Shown: positions 1 to 9,660, numbered from the stretch's first letter. The stretch is 64,000 nucleotides of DNA from Mesobacillus foraminis (GCF_004340465.1 NZ_SLVV01000005.1:66024-130023); one strand, 5' to 3'. The notes: generated from the letters alone by a model not told the origin. Numbers and translations: made by a program.

Positions 1-413
1 CCTTCGTATTTCATCCACGTTCTTCCATCGTCTTTGCTGTAAGCCAGGCTTTGTCGCTGGCGCGGCCTGTCAGAATCGGGATAATGATCAGCGCTTGTAT
101 AAATAGCCACTAACCCTGCCTCTCCATCAAAAAAGCCAGTTGTGTCATTCCAGTCTACAACTGCACTTCCAGAAAAAATCGCCCCATGCTCATCTGGATG
201 CAATGCAATTGGCAAGTGCTCCCAATGAATCAAATCTTTACTGACCGCATGCCCCCAGTGCATCGGTCCCCAGGTTGTGCCAAACGGATGATGCTGATAG
301 AAAAGATGATATTCCCCATTAAAAAAGACCATTCCATTCGGGTCGTTCATCCACTTCTCTTCCGGGGAAAAATGAAATTGCGGACGGTGTTTCTGGTTAT
401 ACAGATTCAGCAT
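1..413 (-). CDS. GH32 beta-fructosidase (sucrase/levanase family), partial
   Basis: Only the first 137 or so residues are inside the window; the gene runs off the left edge. About 20 residues from the start is the GH32 signature WMNDPNG, which carries the catalytic nucleophile Asp, followed by the family pattern FYQHHPFGTTWGPMHWGHA and later an SGSAV segment. GH32 enzymes hydrolyse sucrose, fructo-oligosaccharides, inulin or levan. There is no signal peptide, so the enzyme is probably intracellular and acts on imported oligosaccharides. The ATG is preceded by GGAG. It lies downstream of the LplABC-type importer on the same strand, separated by a hairpin, which suggests the importer carries a fructan-derived oligosaccharide (inference). 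The exact substrate cannot be told. Confidence 0.9.
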   Translation of the reverse strand, partial: MLNLYNQKHRPQFHFSPEEKWMNDPNGMVFFNGEYHLFYQHHPFGTTWGPMHWGHAVSKDLIHWEHLPIALHPDEHGAIFSGSAVVDWNDTTGFFDGEAGLVAIYTSADHYPDSDRPRQRQSLAYSKDDGRTWMKYE

Positions 414-457
414 GCTTCAAGCCTCTCCTTCACTCCATAGTCGTGTTTAAAAAGAAG

Positions 458-481
458 AAGGCTGCAAGGTGCTACAGCCTT
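458..481 (-). terminator. Intercistronic hairpin
   Basis: AAGGCTG and CAGCCTT arms with a 10-nt loop lie between the solute-binding protein gene and the GH32 gene. On the minus strand the hairpin is followed by a T-rich stretch. It could be a partial terminator or an mRNA stabiliser after the highly expressed binding-protein cistron. Confidence 0.5.
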
Positions 482-497
482 TTCTATGAACCTCTCA

Positions 498-2108
498 TTA
501 TTTCTGGTTTCTGTCATACCCTGTTTGCTTAATTTTTAGCCATTCTTTCAAGCCTAAGCGATCCAGTTCTTTCAAGTAGCCGCGCCATTCTTGTTCAACC
601 TTGCCATTCTGGATCCACTCCGCCCGTTTCCTCATTACATAGGCGAAGAGATCGGTTTCAATTGCAGACAGGCGATCAAGCTCTTCAATGGAGAAAAATA
701 CCTTAGGATAAATATTCTCTGCCTTCATATGAGGAACCATGACTTCTTTCATCAAGCCCAGTCTCCATGCTGCATCGTCCGGTTTGGTCGTCACTTTGCC
801 GTAATACTCATCGAGGATGGCCAATGGTCCGCCAATGTTTGTCTTCTGTCTCAATTCAACCGGCGCAGTGCCTTCCAGAGGCAAATGCTTCAGCATATTG
901 GCTTCTTCGTCATATTCAAAGATGTTTTGCTGTTTTTCATCCCCATATGTTCCCCAGTTATTTTGAACGGATTGGACCGGATCATAGAGTTCATCAATCC
1001 ACTTAGCCGTTAATTCAAGGTTTTTGTTCGCAGAGGTGATGACCATTCTTCCACGGTCAAAGCCCATTCCATTTGTTCTGGTTACATTTACATGTCCATC
1101 CGGCCCTGCGAGTGGCGGCATCAGGTCATATTTATCATTCATGCCAGTGATGTTTGCCTTGTCCCAGGTGAAATAGAGGCCATAGCGATTGTCTTTTCCT
1201 TTTGCAATATACGTATTCCAGTCCTGTTCAAACGCTTCTACATCGATTAAACCTTCTTTATGCAGCTCATTGAGGAATTTGATCCCTTCCCTGTACCCTT
1301 CGTCCGCGGCAGTGAAGGTAACCTTGCCGTCGTTCGTTACGACTGTATGATCCCAGTTCTCACCGAGTCCGAAAGACCCCAGCAGGAAGGCCAGGTCCTC
1401 ACCGCCAGACTTGTTGATAAATGACATTGGAATTTCATCTGCTTTTCCGTTGCCGTTAGGGTCCTGCGTTTTAAAAGCAATTAATACCTTCTTCAATTCT
1501 TCTGTTGTTTTAGGCATTTCAAGACCTAATTTATTTAGCCACTCGACGTTTATCCATGGGAAGTCATCAACGGAGTGAATACTTTCTTTTCCAGAGCCGA
1601 GCTCCTCAATCCAAGGGAATGAATAGATGTGGCCATCTGGAGCGGTCATCATTGCTTTGTACTCAGGCGCTGCTTCGAGAACCTTTTTTAGATTCGGCAT
1701 ATACTCTTCAATTAAATCTTCTACAGGTACAATGGCACCGTCTTTTGCCAGCTTTAACAGGTCATAGTCACTGTAGGCCGCATCCAGGACAGCATCTGGC
1801 AAATCTCCGCTGGCCATTGCAAGATTTCGCTTTTCAATAAAAACATCTGAAGTGTAGTTCTTCCACTTGATATTGACACCGGTTTCTTCTTCCAGACGCT
1901 GATAGATCAATTTTTCATTTGGATCCTTTGGTGCAAGCGGAGAGCTTTGTGTCATGAAGTTTAACGTCACTTTCTCTTCCAGCGGGAAGCTGATATCCTT
2001 TAAGTTATACTCTTTTGATGCTGTTTCACTTTTGCTGTTGTTGCTGCAGCCAGAAGCGAGTAATAGTGCTGCCAATGTGACAGCAGCGGCCTTTTTTGCC
2101 TTTTTCAT
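498..2108 (-). CDS. Extracellular solute-binding lipoprotein of LplABC-type importer
   Basis: A 536-aa lipoprotein that captures a carbohydrate outside the membrane and delivers it to the two permeases encoded upstream. The N-terminus is a lysine-rich signal peptide ending in lipobox LASGC, followed by a Ser/Asn linker, then a large family 1-type solute-binding fold of the LipO/YtcQ kind (about 500 residues, longer than maltose-type binding proteins). An ATG eight codons further upstream is possible, but the start used here has AGGAGGGG eight bases before it. No ATPase gene is adjacent. This is usual for the LplBC class, which commonly borrows a shared MsmX-type ATPase (family knowledge). The fructan substrate is inferred only from the neighbouring GH32 gene. 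Confidence 0.88.
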   Translation of the reverse strand: MKKAKKAAAVTLAALLLASGCSNNSKSETASKEYNLKDISFPLEEKVTLNFMTQSSPLAPKDPNEKLIYQRLEEETGVNIKWKNYTSDVFIEKRNLAMASGDLPDAVLDAAYSDYDLLKLAKDGAIVPVEDLIEEYMPNLKKVLEAAPEYKAMMTAPDGHIYSFPWIEELGSGKESIHSVDDFPWINVEWLNKLGLEMPKTTEELKKVLIAFKTQDPNGNGKADEIPMSFINKSGGEDLAFLLGSFGLGENWDHTVVTNDGKVTFTAADEGYREGIKFLNELHKEGLIDVEAFEQDWNTYIAKGKDNRYGLYFTWDKANITGMNDKYDLMPPLAGPDGHVNVTRTNGMGFDRGRMVITSANKNLELTAKWIDELYDPVQSVQNNWGTYGDEKQQNIFEYDEEANMLKHLPLEGTAPVELRQKTNIGGPLAILDEYYGKVTTKPDDAAWRLGLMKEVMVPHMKAENIYPKVFFSIEELDRLSAIETDLFAYVMRKRAEWIQNGKVEQEWRGYLKELDRLGLKEWLKIKQTGYDRNQK

Positions 2109-2166
2109 AGAATTGCCCCTCCTAATTTTCATCTGTAAGCATTTTCAATTTATAGCTGGCCGTCCA

Positions 2167-3048
2167 TTATTTTAATGAACCAACCATAACCCCTTTTTCA
2201 AAGTACTTCTGGAAGAATGGATACATCACAATCAGCGGCAGGCTTGAAATCACAATCGAAGAGTATTTAATCATTTCCGAAAGCTTTTTAAGCTCGGCCA
2301 TTGCCAATTGGTCACTGATCATTCCCGGATCCGTCGAGTTTTGGATCAGGATGGACCTTAATACGAGCTGAAGCGGGTGAAGGCTGGGATCCTCAAGGTA
2401 AATCATGGCATCAAAATAGGAATTCCATTGACCTACGAACGCATACATGGCTAAAACGAAAATAATTGGTTTGGATAATGGCAAAACGATTTTAAAGAAA
2501 ATAAGGAGATCTGAAGCTCCGTCAACCTTCGCCGCTTCATGCAGTTCAAAAGGGATCCCCTTGAAATAGGTCCTGGCCAGTATGATGTTCCACACATTCA
2601 AGGCCCCAGGCAGGATGATCGCCCAAGCCGTGTTCAGCATGCCCAAATCTTTGACAACAAGGTAGGTAGGGATCAACCCGCCGCTAAAGAACATCGTGAT
2701 GATAAAAAGGGTCATGAAAAGGTTTTTTCCTACAAACCCATTGACCGACAGCGGGTAGGCGGCAAAAAGGGACACCACAACAGTTACAATTGCAAAACCT
2801 ACGGAATAAAGAATCGAATTGATGAAGCCTCTGATCATCGCATCATTTCCAAGGATCAGCTTATATCCTTCCAGGCTCCAATCTTTCAGCTTGAACGAGA
2901 GTCCTTTGTTCAATAGGACGGTGGGATCCATAAAGGAGGCAAGCACCACATACACTAAAGGAACCAGGACGATTAAAATGGCAAGGAAGAGGAAGATACT
3001 GTTTAAACTCAAGATCATCCGGTCCATGCGGGTATACTTTATGTTCAT
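2167..3048 (-). CDS. Carbohydrate ABC transporter permease, LplC/YtcP type
   Basis: A 293-aa inner-membrane permease with about six hydrophobic segments and the MalG-type coupling motif EAAKVDGASDLLIFFKIVLP near residues 170-190. The C-terminus GVMVGSLK is typical of LplC/YtcP proteins. It forms a heterodimeric channel with the LplB-type permease encoded just upstream (20-bp gap). The ATG has AAAGGAG at good spacing. The binding protein follows after about 60 bp, so the three genes form one transcription unit led by the cre-bearing region at 4.04-4.30 kb. Confidence 0.88.
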   Translation of the reverse strand: MNIKYTRMDRMILSLNSIFLFLAILIVLVPLVYVVLASFMDPTVLLNKGLSFKLKDWSLEGYKLILGNDAMIRGFINSILYSVGFAIVTVVVSLFAAYPLSVNGFVGKNLFMTLFIITMFFSGGLIPTYLVVKDLGMLNTAWAIILPGALNVWNIILARTYFKGIPFELHEAAKVDGASDLLIFFKIVLPLSKPIIFVLAMYAFVGQWNSYFDAMIYLEDPSLHPLQLVLRSILIQNSTDPGMISDQLAMAELKKLSEMIKYSSIVISSLPLIVMYPFFQKYFEKGVMVGSLK

Positions 3049-3068
3049 TTGTCAGAACTCCTTTCCTG

Positions 3069-4043
3069 TTAATACAAACCTTCGCCTTCATTGAGTTTCT
3101 TGACGATATAATTTACAACGATGAGCATCACCACATTAATGACCGAGTTAAACAATCCGACAGCTGCGGAGTAGGCATAATCACCCGCCTGTAAACCAAC
3201 CTTGTACACATAGGTCGGAATGATTTCCGAGGTTGGCAGATTCATAGCCGTTTGCATGAGATAGGCTTTTTCAAAACCGATGGCCATTATTCCGCCTGCA
3301 GCTAAAATGAATGTCACGGCCATAAGTGGCTTCAGCGTTGGCAAGTCAATATGGATAATTCTTTGCAGAATATTGGCGCCGTCAATCGTTGCAGCATTGT
3401 GAAGTTCCGGATCTACATTTGCCAGTGCCGCCACATAGATAATGGACGACCAGCCAGCTGCCTGCCAGATTCCCGAGAGGATATAAATCGTTCGAAAGTA
3501 ATCCGGATCCGATAAAAAGGAGACAGGTTCTCCAGTCAGCAAGGTAACGATCTGGTTGATGGGCCCTGTTGGAGACAAGAAAATAAACAGCATACCAACA
3601 ATGACAACAACCGAGATAAAATTGGGTGCATACAGGACAAGCTGGATATTCTTTTTAATGGCTGCCCTGCGAACCTGATTCAGCATAAGTGCGAGGATGA
3701 TCGGGACCGGGAACCCCAGGATCAGCCCGTAAAAGCTGAGCTTAAGAGTGCTCATAAAAATAGTTCCAAAGTTCGGCGATGAGAGGAACTTGGTGAAATT
3801 TGCAAATCCCACCCACTCACTTCCGAGGATTCCCTTGATCGTGCTAAAATCCTTAAAAGCAATAATCGCCCCATACATAGGAACATATTTGAAAACAATC
3901 GTCAGAATAAGAGCCGGAGCAATCAACAAATAGAGAAAATAATTTTCCCGAATATACTTGAGATTGGTTTTTAACTTTGAATACCCCTTTTTCGATTGCA
4001 TCGGGATTGCTGTATTTTTATCAGCTTTCATTAATTCCTGCAC
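3069..4043 (-). CDS. Sugar ABC transporter permease, LplB/YteP type
   Basis: A 324-aa permease, first gene of the importer operon. After a basic cytoplasmic N-terminus it has six predicted membrane spans and the permease coupling loop NAATIDGANILQRIIHIDLP near residues 210-230. The start is a GTG eight bases after AGGAGG. LplB/LplC-type permeases import oligosaccharides (family knowledge). The cargo is not deducible from the protein itself, and the GH32 gene at the end of the operon suggests fructo-oligosaccharides. Confidence 0.88.
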   Translation of the reverse strand: MQELMKADKNTAIPMQSKKGYSKLKTNLKYIRENYFLYLLIAPALILTIVFKYVPMYGAIIAFKDFSTIKGILGSEWVGFANFTKFLSSPNFGTIFMSTLKLSFYGLILGFPVPIILALMLNQVRRAAIKKNIQLVLYAPNFISVVVIVGMLFIFLSPTGPINQIVTLLTGEPVSFLSDPDYFRTIYILSGIWQAAGWSSIIYVAALANVDPELHNAATIDGANILQRIIHIDLPTLKPLMAVTFILAAGGIMAIGFEKAYLMQTAMNLPTSEIIPTYVYKVGLQAGDYAYSAAVGLFNSVINVVMLIVVNYIVKKLNEGEGLY

Positions 4044-4233
4044 TCTAGTAACCTCCTATCTAATTTTTCTTAAAATGCAAAAGAAATTTCACTTATAACT
4101 ACCAAGCAACCGATTACATTTCCGGCGTGTCATACCCTTCGTCTTTCCTCGGTTTCTTGTATTAACTATAGCAAGATGCTGAAGGACAGTATTTTGACAT
4201 TTTCGGGTTCTGATGTTTAAAATTTTCGGTATA

Positions 4234-4247
4234 TGGAATCGTTTTCA
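4234..4247. promoter_or_regulatory. Candidate CcpA cre box
   Basis: TGGAATCGTTTTCA matches every fixed position of the cre consensus TGNAANCGNNNNCA. It lies about 190 bp upstream of the first permease gene, so catabolite repression of the importer/GH32 operon by preferred sugars is likely. Confidence 0.6.
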
Positions 4248-4257
4248 AAATAAACAT

Positions 4258-4288
4258 AAAAAAACCTCAAGCTTTATTAAGCCAGAGG
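4258..4288 (-). terminator. Rho-independent terminator of the sensory operon
   Basis: On the minus strand CCTC-TG-GCTT and AAGC-TT-GAGG form a stem with an AATA loop, followed by seven T. It lies just past the stop of the solute-binding protein at 4301, separating the kinase/regulator operon from the importer operon. Confidence 0.65.
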
Positions 4289-4300
4289 ATTTAACGTTTT

Positions 4301-5626
4301 TTATTGCTCCTGAAACTCCTTTATTCCACCATTAATCTTTTCGACTGCCTCCTTAGCTGAGGACCTGACGTCCTTGCCGCCAAGGCCTACATCTTCAAAA
4401 AGAGTCCTGATTGTATTGCTTACTACCGGGTATGCTGGTGTAACCGGGCGGTTTTTAGAGTGACTGAGTGTCTGGTTGATAAAAATATTGAGTGGATACT
4501 GATTCAATTCGGGAATATCCTTTGCTACCGAGGATCTTGCAGGCAGGTCTCCTGTGATCGTGACATATTTCTTCATGCCCTCGTAGCCTGTCACATATTT
4601 AATAAACTTCCATGCTTCTTCCGGATGGTCTGTCTTTGCTGAAATCCCCAGTGCCCACCCTCCGTTTGGAGCCGCCTGGTACCTTCCTTTTGGCAATGGA
4701 GCCACACCGAAATCCCTTCCAAGAATGAAGTCGCCATTCCGCTCAAAGTCTTTTACCCTCCAGGAGCCTAAAACAGTCATTCCCAGTTTTCCTTTCTCAA
4801 ACGCATCTGGCGGCATTTCCACCGAGGCCACCCCATGCTTATGATAAAGGTCCTGGAAGAATTTCAATGCCTTCAATGCCTCCTTTGAATCCAAATATCC
4901 GCTTGCCGTAGCTGCGTCCGGGCTTAAAACATCTGCCCCAAAGTGCCAGAGGAATGGCATTTTAAAATAAGCCGGAGCTTCACCGTCCCCAAATCCCTGG
5001 GCAGGGTCTATGCCGATGATCCCTTTTTCTGGATCACTTATTTTTTTTGCTGCCTCAACCACTTCATCCCAGGACATGGGCATCTTGGGATCAGGAGATG
5101 GAAATGGCACTCCAGCCCTTTTAAGAACGTGCTTATTATAAAAAAGGGCAATGCTTGATTCGGCAATTGGCGCCAGATAGATTTGATTGTTGAATTTTAA
5201 CCCTTCTAAAGTAGATGCTGGAAAGTCCTCGATATTCCCTTCCTTTTTCATTACATTATCAATTGATAAGAGGGCACCTGCATGAGCATAAAGGGCGAGT
5301 GTAGGGCTGTCTATGGCCATAATATCTGGCGGAGTACCTGTCGCAATCTCTGTACGGAGCTTTATTTCGTAATCGCTGTAATGAATCAGCTTCATCTTGA
5401 TCTTAATGTCGGGGTTGGCCTTTTCGAACGCCTTCACTAATTCTTCATAGGCCTTATTCTCGGAGTCATTCCCTTTATTTCTCCAAAAAGTCAGCTGAAC
5501 TTGTTTGAGTGGTTTTTCCCGGATTTCTGTTTTCTCATAGCCGCCAGGTTTATAGAGATAGAGAACAGCAGCACAAATGCCTAGTAGAATGCTGAAAGAT
5601 AGAATAAGTGCCAGCTTTTTTTTCAT
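4301..5626 (-). CDS. Membrane-anchored sugar-binding protein (UgpB/MalE-like)
   Basis: A 441-aa family 1 solute-binding protein. The N-terminus has a hydrophobic segment (residues about 5-25) without a canonical lipobox (the only Cys sits in LGIC), so it is probably anchored by its uncleaved helix. The body contains usual family patterns such as TGTPPDIMAIDSP and the C-terminal GWALGISAKTDHPEEAWKFI. It is the last gene of a three-gene unit with the YesM-like kinase and YesN-like regulator (16 bp after the regulator) and has its own terminator. It is not next to permeases in that unit, so it may present ligand to the kinase rather than serve transport (inference). It could also be a second binding protein for the importer. 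Confidence 0.82.
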   Translation of the reverse strand: MKKKLALILSFSILLGICAAVLYLYKPGGYEKTEIREKPLKQVQLTFWRNKGNDSENKAYEELVKAFEKANPDIKIKMKLIHYSDYEIKLRTEIATGTPPDIMAIDSPTLALYAHAGALLSIDNVMKKEGNIEDFPASTLEGLKFNNQIYLAPIAESSIALFYNKHVLKRAGVPFPSPDPKMPMSWDEVVEAAKKISDPEKGIIGIDPAQGFGDGEAPAYFKMPFLWHFGADVLSPDAATASGYLDSKEALKALKFFQDLYHKHGVASVEMPPDAFEKGKLGMTVLGSWRVKDFERNGDFILGRDFGVAPLPKGRYQAAPNGGWALGISAKTDHPEEAWKFIKYVTGYEGMKKYVTITGDLPARSSVAKDIPELNQYPLNIFINQTLSHSKNRPVTPAYPVVSNTIRTLFEDVGLGGKDVRSSAKEAVEKINGGIKEFQEQ

Positions 5627-5642
5627 CTGATTGTTCCCTTCC

Positions 5643-7241
5643 TCAACTGGTTAGATTTTCGAGTGAATTTCGATAATCCACGGGTGTTTGGCGATAATGT
5701 TTTTTAAAGACCGTACTGAAATAACCAGAGTTCGAATAGCCAACCAGGTTGGCTACATCAATAATCTTAAGCTGCTTGTCCTTCAGGAATTCTTTTGCTT
5801 TTTCCATTCTTACATTAACCAGATAATCGCTAAAATTCTGCCCCGCATAATTTTTAAAGGTTTCGGACAAATGCGCGCTGTTAATATGAAACATTTCTGA
5901 CAAGAGCGAAAGGGATATTTCGTTCGCATAATGCTGATCCAGATACTGGCGTACCCCCTCAACAATTAATCTTCCATTTGAAAAACGCGCTGTTCTTACC
6001 TTTTCAATAATCATCTGGGCCAATTCAGCAAGCTGATCCATTACTTTATCATAGGAATTCAGCTCCCAGATGCTCTGCTGGCAGCTCCACATCAGTTTTT
6101 GAATATCCTTCGTTTCAGTATCGTATTTACGTGCAATCGCTCCCAGTAAAAACAGCACACGATTTGATATAAAAGAAAAGGCCATGATGGACTGATTTTC
6201 ATTACTGCCCAGAAGAGTAAGGAGATTTTCCTTAAATACCCCGAAGTTGGCATTTTCAACAGAATTAGTTAATTTTCTTTCCATATCAGGAGAAAACTCA
6301 AAGTCTTCTTCTTTCAGATTTGATACATCAACGACTTGTGACCAGGAACCTAACTGGCTCTTGCTCCAGGCCATCAGGCTGGAAATATAGCCCGTTTTTA
6401 GGTTTGCCACTCCGGCCACCGCATTCCCTATGCCTATAACAATCTCTAAACCAAGGAGTCTTTTTATCTGATTCTGAATCATATTGGCAAGACCCAAAGC
6501 AGTTTCTTTCCCCTTGCCCAACAGTCTTATAAAATGGATCATATTGGCGTAGCTTGGATCATAAAAGGAATAGATTCCATCCTGCGCATTTGCCATTTCC
6601 CTGCACACCATCTGAAAAGGGAGCCGTAATTCTTTTAAGCGATTGGTATCTTCCCTGCTTCCCCTTATTTCCACCGTGATGAATTGAAACTCTACTCTTT
6701 CATTTATCAGTTCTTCCAGCTGCAGCTGCCTTAGCCTTTCCCGCACCATCGCCGGCTCCAGCCATTCTTCTTTTACTAAATAGAGCAAATATTGTTCCTG
6801 TACTTCCTGAAGCTGAGTTAGGGCAAGCCTCCGCATTTGTGCAGCCTCCGCCTGTTTTTTCTTCTCTTCTTCTGTTTCTTTGCGGATCTTCTTCAATGTT
6901 TCTTCCAATTCATCCGGGGCAACCGGCTTTAACAAATAGTCCTTGACCCCTTCCTTCATAGAACCTCTAACATAGTCAAAGTCTGAGTAGCCTGATAACA
7001 CAACAACTTTTATATGTGGAAATTCTTGCTGGCATTGTCTTGCCAATTCAAGGCCATCCATGATGGGCATCCTCATGTCTGTGATCACCACTTCAACTTT
7101 TACGGACCTAAGAAACTCCAGTGCTTCAAGGCCATTTGAAGCTTCCCCGACTATTTCAAAACCCTCTTCTTCCCAGTCCACTTTCATCCGCAGCCCCTGG
7201 CGGATTTGCATCTCATCATCTGTGATCAGGACTTTCAGCAT
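5643..7241 (-). CDS. YesN-type response regulator with AraC DNA-binding domain
   Basis: A 532-aa transcription factor. Residues 1-120 form a receiver domain with the acidic DDE cluster near the start, phosphoacceptor Asp in VVITDMRMPIMDGL, and Lys in LLKPV. A variable middle region follows. The last 100 residues are an AraC-type double helix-turn-helix ending in the VANLVGYSNSGYFSTVFKK pattern. A longer reading frame exists upstream, but the ATG used here has GGAGGTG at ideal spacing. The gene overlaps the kinase gene by 26 bp, implying translational coupling. Its target is probably the divergently unlinked LplBC/GH32 operon next door (inference). Confidence 0.9.
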   Translation of the reverse strand: MLKVLITDDEMQIRQGLRMKVDWEEEGFEIVGEASNGLEALEFLRSVKVEVVITDMRMPIMDGLELARQCQQEFPHIKVVVLSGYSDFDYVRGSMKEGVKDYLLKPVAPDELEETLKKIRKETEEEKKKQAEAAQMRRLALTQLQEVQEQYLLYLVKEEWLEPAMVRERLRQLQLEELINERVEFQFITVEIRGSREDTNRLKELRLPFQMVCREMANAQDGIYSFYDPSYANMIHFIRLLGKGKETALGLANMIQNQIKRLLGLEIVIGIGNAVAGVANLKTGYISSLMAWSKSQLGSWSQVVDVSNLKEEDFEFSPDMERKLTNSVENANFGVFKENLLTLLGSNENQSIMAFSFISNRVLFLLGAIARKYDTETKDIQKLMWSCQQSIWELNSYDKVMDQLAELAQMIIEKVRTARFSNGRLIVEGVRQYLDQHYANEISLSLLSEMFHINSAHLSETFKNYAGQNFSDYLVNVRMEKAKEFLKDKQLKIIDVANLVGYSNSGYFSTVFKKHYRQTPVDYRNSLENLTS

Positions 7242-9015
7242 CGAGTTCACCTCCAGGATACTTGATACATAATTCAATTTTCGTGCCCATGCCCTTTTCC
7301 GATTGAATCCTGTAAGAAAAGTCGCTTCCATAGTAGAGCTTTAGTCTTCCAAGGACATTCCTGAGTCCAATGCTTGTGCCTTTGCTTTGCAGCACACTGA
7401 CAGCTTCCTGGCGATTTTCCTGATGTACAAGTTCCATCAGCACATCATTTGCCATGCCAGCGCCTTTATCTTGAACGCAGATGACCACTTGATCATTTAC
7501 TATTTTTGCAGAAATATAGATTTCAGCCTTATTTTTTTCGCTGAAACTATATTTTACAGCATTTTCCACAAGGGGCTGCAGGATAAATTTTATGATAGGC
7601 AGATGTTTTGTCTCCGTTTCCTCCTCGATCTCAACCGAGATGGAATCTACATACCTTGCTTTTAAAATATTCGCATAACTCCGGATGTACATCATTTCTT
7701 CTGCAAGTGTCACGACATCACTTTTCGTGTTTAAAGAGTACCTCATCATCTTGCCCAGATACGCACTGACATTCATCACTTCTCTATTTTTACCCTGGGC
7801 CGCCAGACCGCCAATGATTTCCAGGGTATTATTCAGGAAGTGAGGATTGATTTGCAGCAGCAGGGCTTTATATTCCGCATCTCGCCTGCGAATGTTCGCC
7901 TCATATTCAGTTTCGATTCTATCCTTCAACTGATCAACGGTATGTCCTACTACATTTATCAGATAGCCCACTTCGTTATTAGAGGATTTTATGGTCGGCA
8001 TGAACCGTTTCGCACCGGCGAAATCACCTCTTTCAATGAATCCCATCGCCTTTGCCAGCTTCCCCAATGGACTTACAATATTCGATGAAAGCATGTAGGA
8101 AGCCAAAATCGTCAGCAAGAACACGATGCCGCTCATGATAAGCATGCTTCGCCGCAGATTATTGACTTCTGAAAACAAATCTGACTGTGCTACTTCACTC
8201 AGTAAAATCCAGTCTCCAACTGAAAGCTTTTGGTAAAACACAAAGTATGTTTCCCCTTTAAACGCAGATTCCAATAAGCCGGTTCCCGATTCGCTTTTAC
8301 GAATAGTTGCGAGACTTCTTGCCAAAACCTGTTTCGGGGTCCCACTGATTTTCCCCGTTAAAACATTGTCTCCGTGCTGGTTGATCAAATAGGCATGACC
8401 TTTTTGCCCAATTTTGTTTTTCTTCAAAGCGGCTTCAAGCAAGGCAGTTGGAAAGTTAACCTTAATGATTCCATAGGAAACGAGTGTATTCATATCAATT
8501 AACGGCAGTATATAACTATTAATTGCTCCGGGAGTAGGCTGATAGGGATCTGCATGGGCAGTTACAAATGAGTTTCCTTCTTCCGAATACTCCTTGTACC
8601 ATTCTTCTTCCTTTAAAAGCGGATTATTTCCCCATGCTCCGGTGCCATCATGGAGCATCACTGAAACCGACATTCCATTCGAATTATTGACAGTCATGGA
8701 AGAGAGGTGGTTTTTCACCTGGTTCCTCATCAGCAGCTTTTGTTCCTGAGGGGCGCTTGATGAGGCCTCATCTGTTTTCATCCACTGCAGGGCAGTCTGA
8801 TTTACTAGGATCTGTTTGCCAAGATCCGTTGCCTGAGTAGCAATTGAATTGATATACAAGGAGTATTGATCCATCATTTCCACTGTCAGTTCCTGGGTCT
8901 GTTCCTCAATAACCGAAGCAAACCATTTTGGAATTAGGAAAGAGAAAACGATAAATGGGATGGTAAGCAAACAGGTAAAAATCAGAAATAAACGATTTCG
9001 CAATGAAAAAAACAT
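7216..9015 (-). CDS. YesM-type sensor histidine kinase
   Basis: A roughly 599-aa membrane kinase. A transmembrane helix at residues 5-30, an extracytoplasmic Cache-like sensor domain of about 260 residues, a second helix near 290-310 and a HAMP linker lead into the His kinase domain with phosphoacceptor His in LLQINPHFLNNTLE. The HATPase domain has N-box QPLVENAVKYSF and G-box DKGAGM. These features define the YesM / LytS-like class that pairs with AraC-type regulators for sugar sensing (family knowledge). Two adjacent ATG codons follow GGAGGAGGTGG; the second is better spaced and was chosen. The signal is probably a sugar, possibly presented by the binding protein encoded third in the operon. 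Confidence 0.9.
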   Translation of the reverse strand: MFFSLRNRLFLIFTCLLTIPFIVFSFLIPKWFASVIEEQTQELTVEMMDQYSLYINSIATQATDLGKQILVNQTALQWMKTDEASSSAPQEQKLLMRNQVKNHLSSMTVNNSNGMSVSVMLHDGTGAWGNNPLLKEEEWYKEYSEEGNSFVTAHADPYQPTPGAINSYILPLIDMNTLVSYGIIKVNFPTALLEAALKKNKIGQKGHAYLINQHGDNVLTGKISGTPKQVLARSLATIRKSESGTGLLESAFKGETYFVFYQKLSVGDWILLSEVAQSDLFSEVNNLRRSMLIMSGIVFLLTILASYMLSSNIVSPLGKLAKAMGFIERGDFAGAKRFMPTIKSSNNEVGYLINVVGHTVDQLKDRIETEYEANIRRRDAEYKALLLQINPHFLNNTLEIIGGLAAQGKNREVMNVSAYLGKMMRYSLNTKSDVVTLAEEMMYIRSYANILKARYVDSISVEIEEETETKHLPIIKFILQPLVENAVKYSFSEKNKAEIYISAKIVNDQVVICVQDKGAGMANDVLMELVHQENRQEAVSVLQSKGTSIGLRNVLGRLKLYYGSDFSYRIQSEKGMGTKIELCIKYPGGELDAESPDHR

Positions 9016-9302
9016 CATCCACCTCCTCCACAAGGCAGTAAGCCCTTACACTCAACAACTTATTAGTACAACTAATTTAGCATATCCCTGGGTATTCTGA
9101 TATAGAAAATTAATAGTGAAATGTATTACAGGGGTAATTCCCCAGCTCCCGGATGACAATTCCTCCTATAAAAATAGGAATTTTAACCAATTTCAAAATA
9201 ATTGTTGGAAAATAAAAAAAAGTGGAATAAATAGTAGTAAGAAAGATGGGGGGAATACCTCTTGATAAAATTATATAAACATGTAAAAGGAGGTGAAATC
9301 AA

Positions 9303-9530
9303 ATGAGGGTGAATCTTACATTAGTTGATGGGACATCGATTACAAATGTTTATATCAGTAAAGAAAATAGAAGAATGTCTGAGTGGCCTTACTTGACCAA
9401 AGAAGGGATCAGGAGGGCACTAAGCCGCCTCCCCCAAGATTCAAAGTTTTTTTGCTATCAGAACGAATTTCTTCTCGGGAAACTTCCTGTTAACCGGGTG
9501 AAGGAATATCAAATAATAAATGCAAATTAA
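9303..9530 (+). CDS. Small protein of unknown function, 75 aa
   Basis: The ATG is preceded by AAAGGAGGTG at seven to eight bases, a very strong ribosome binding site, and the frame ends right at a terminator, so it is very probably a real single-gene unit. The product is soluble with no membrane segment or Cys cluster beyond one Cys. It starts with a beta-strand-like MRVNLTLVDG and contains an EWPYLTKEGIRRALSRLP helix region. I do not recognise the family. It lies divergently from the YesM kinase gene. Confidence 0.65.
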   Translation: MRVNLTLVDGTSITNVYISKENRRMSEWPYLTKEGIRRALSRLPQDSKFFCYQNEFLLGKLPVNRVKEYQIINAN

Positions 9531-9532
9531 AA

Positions 9533-9560
9533 AAAAGGTGTCCAATGACACCTTTTAGTT
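9533..9560 (+). terminator. Rho-independent terminator
   Basis: AAAGGTGTC and GACACCTTT arms with a CAAT loop, followed by a T-rich stretch, directly after the stop of the 75-aa gene. Confidence 0.75.
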
Positions 9561-9660
9561 TTCTCTCTATTCATTTGCCATTTAACCGTTTGAGAGATAA
9601 ACCCTCGTAACCATTACTTGTTGCGAAATTTCACTAAACCATTTTTAAAGAGAAGTCTTG

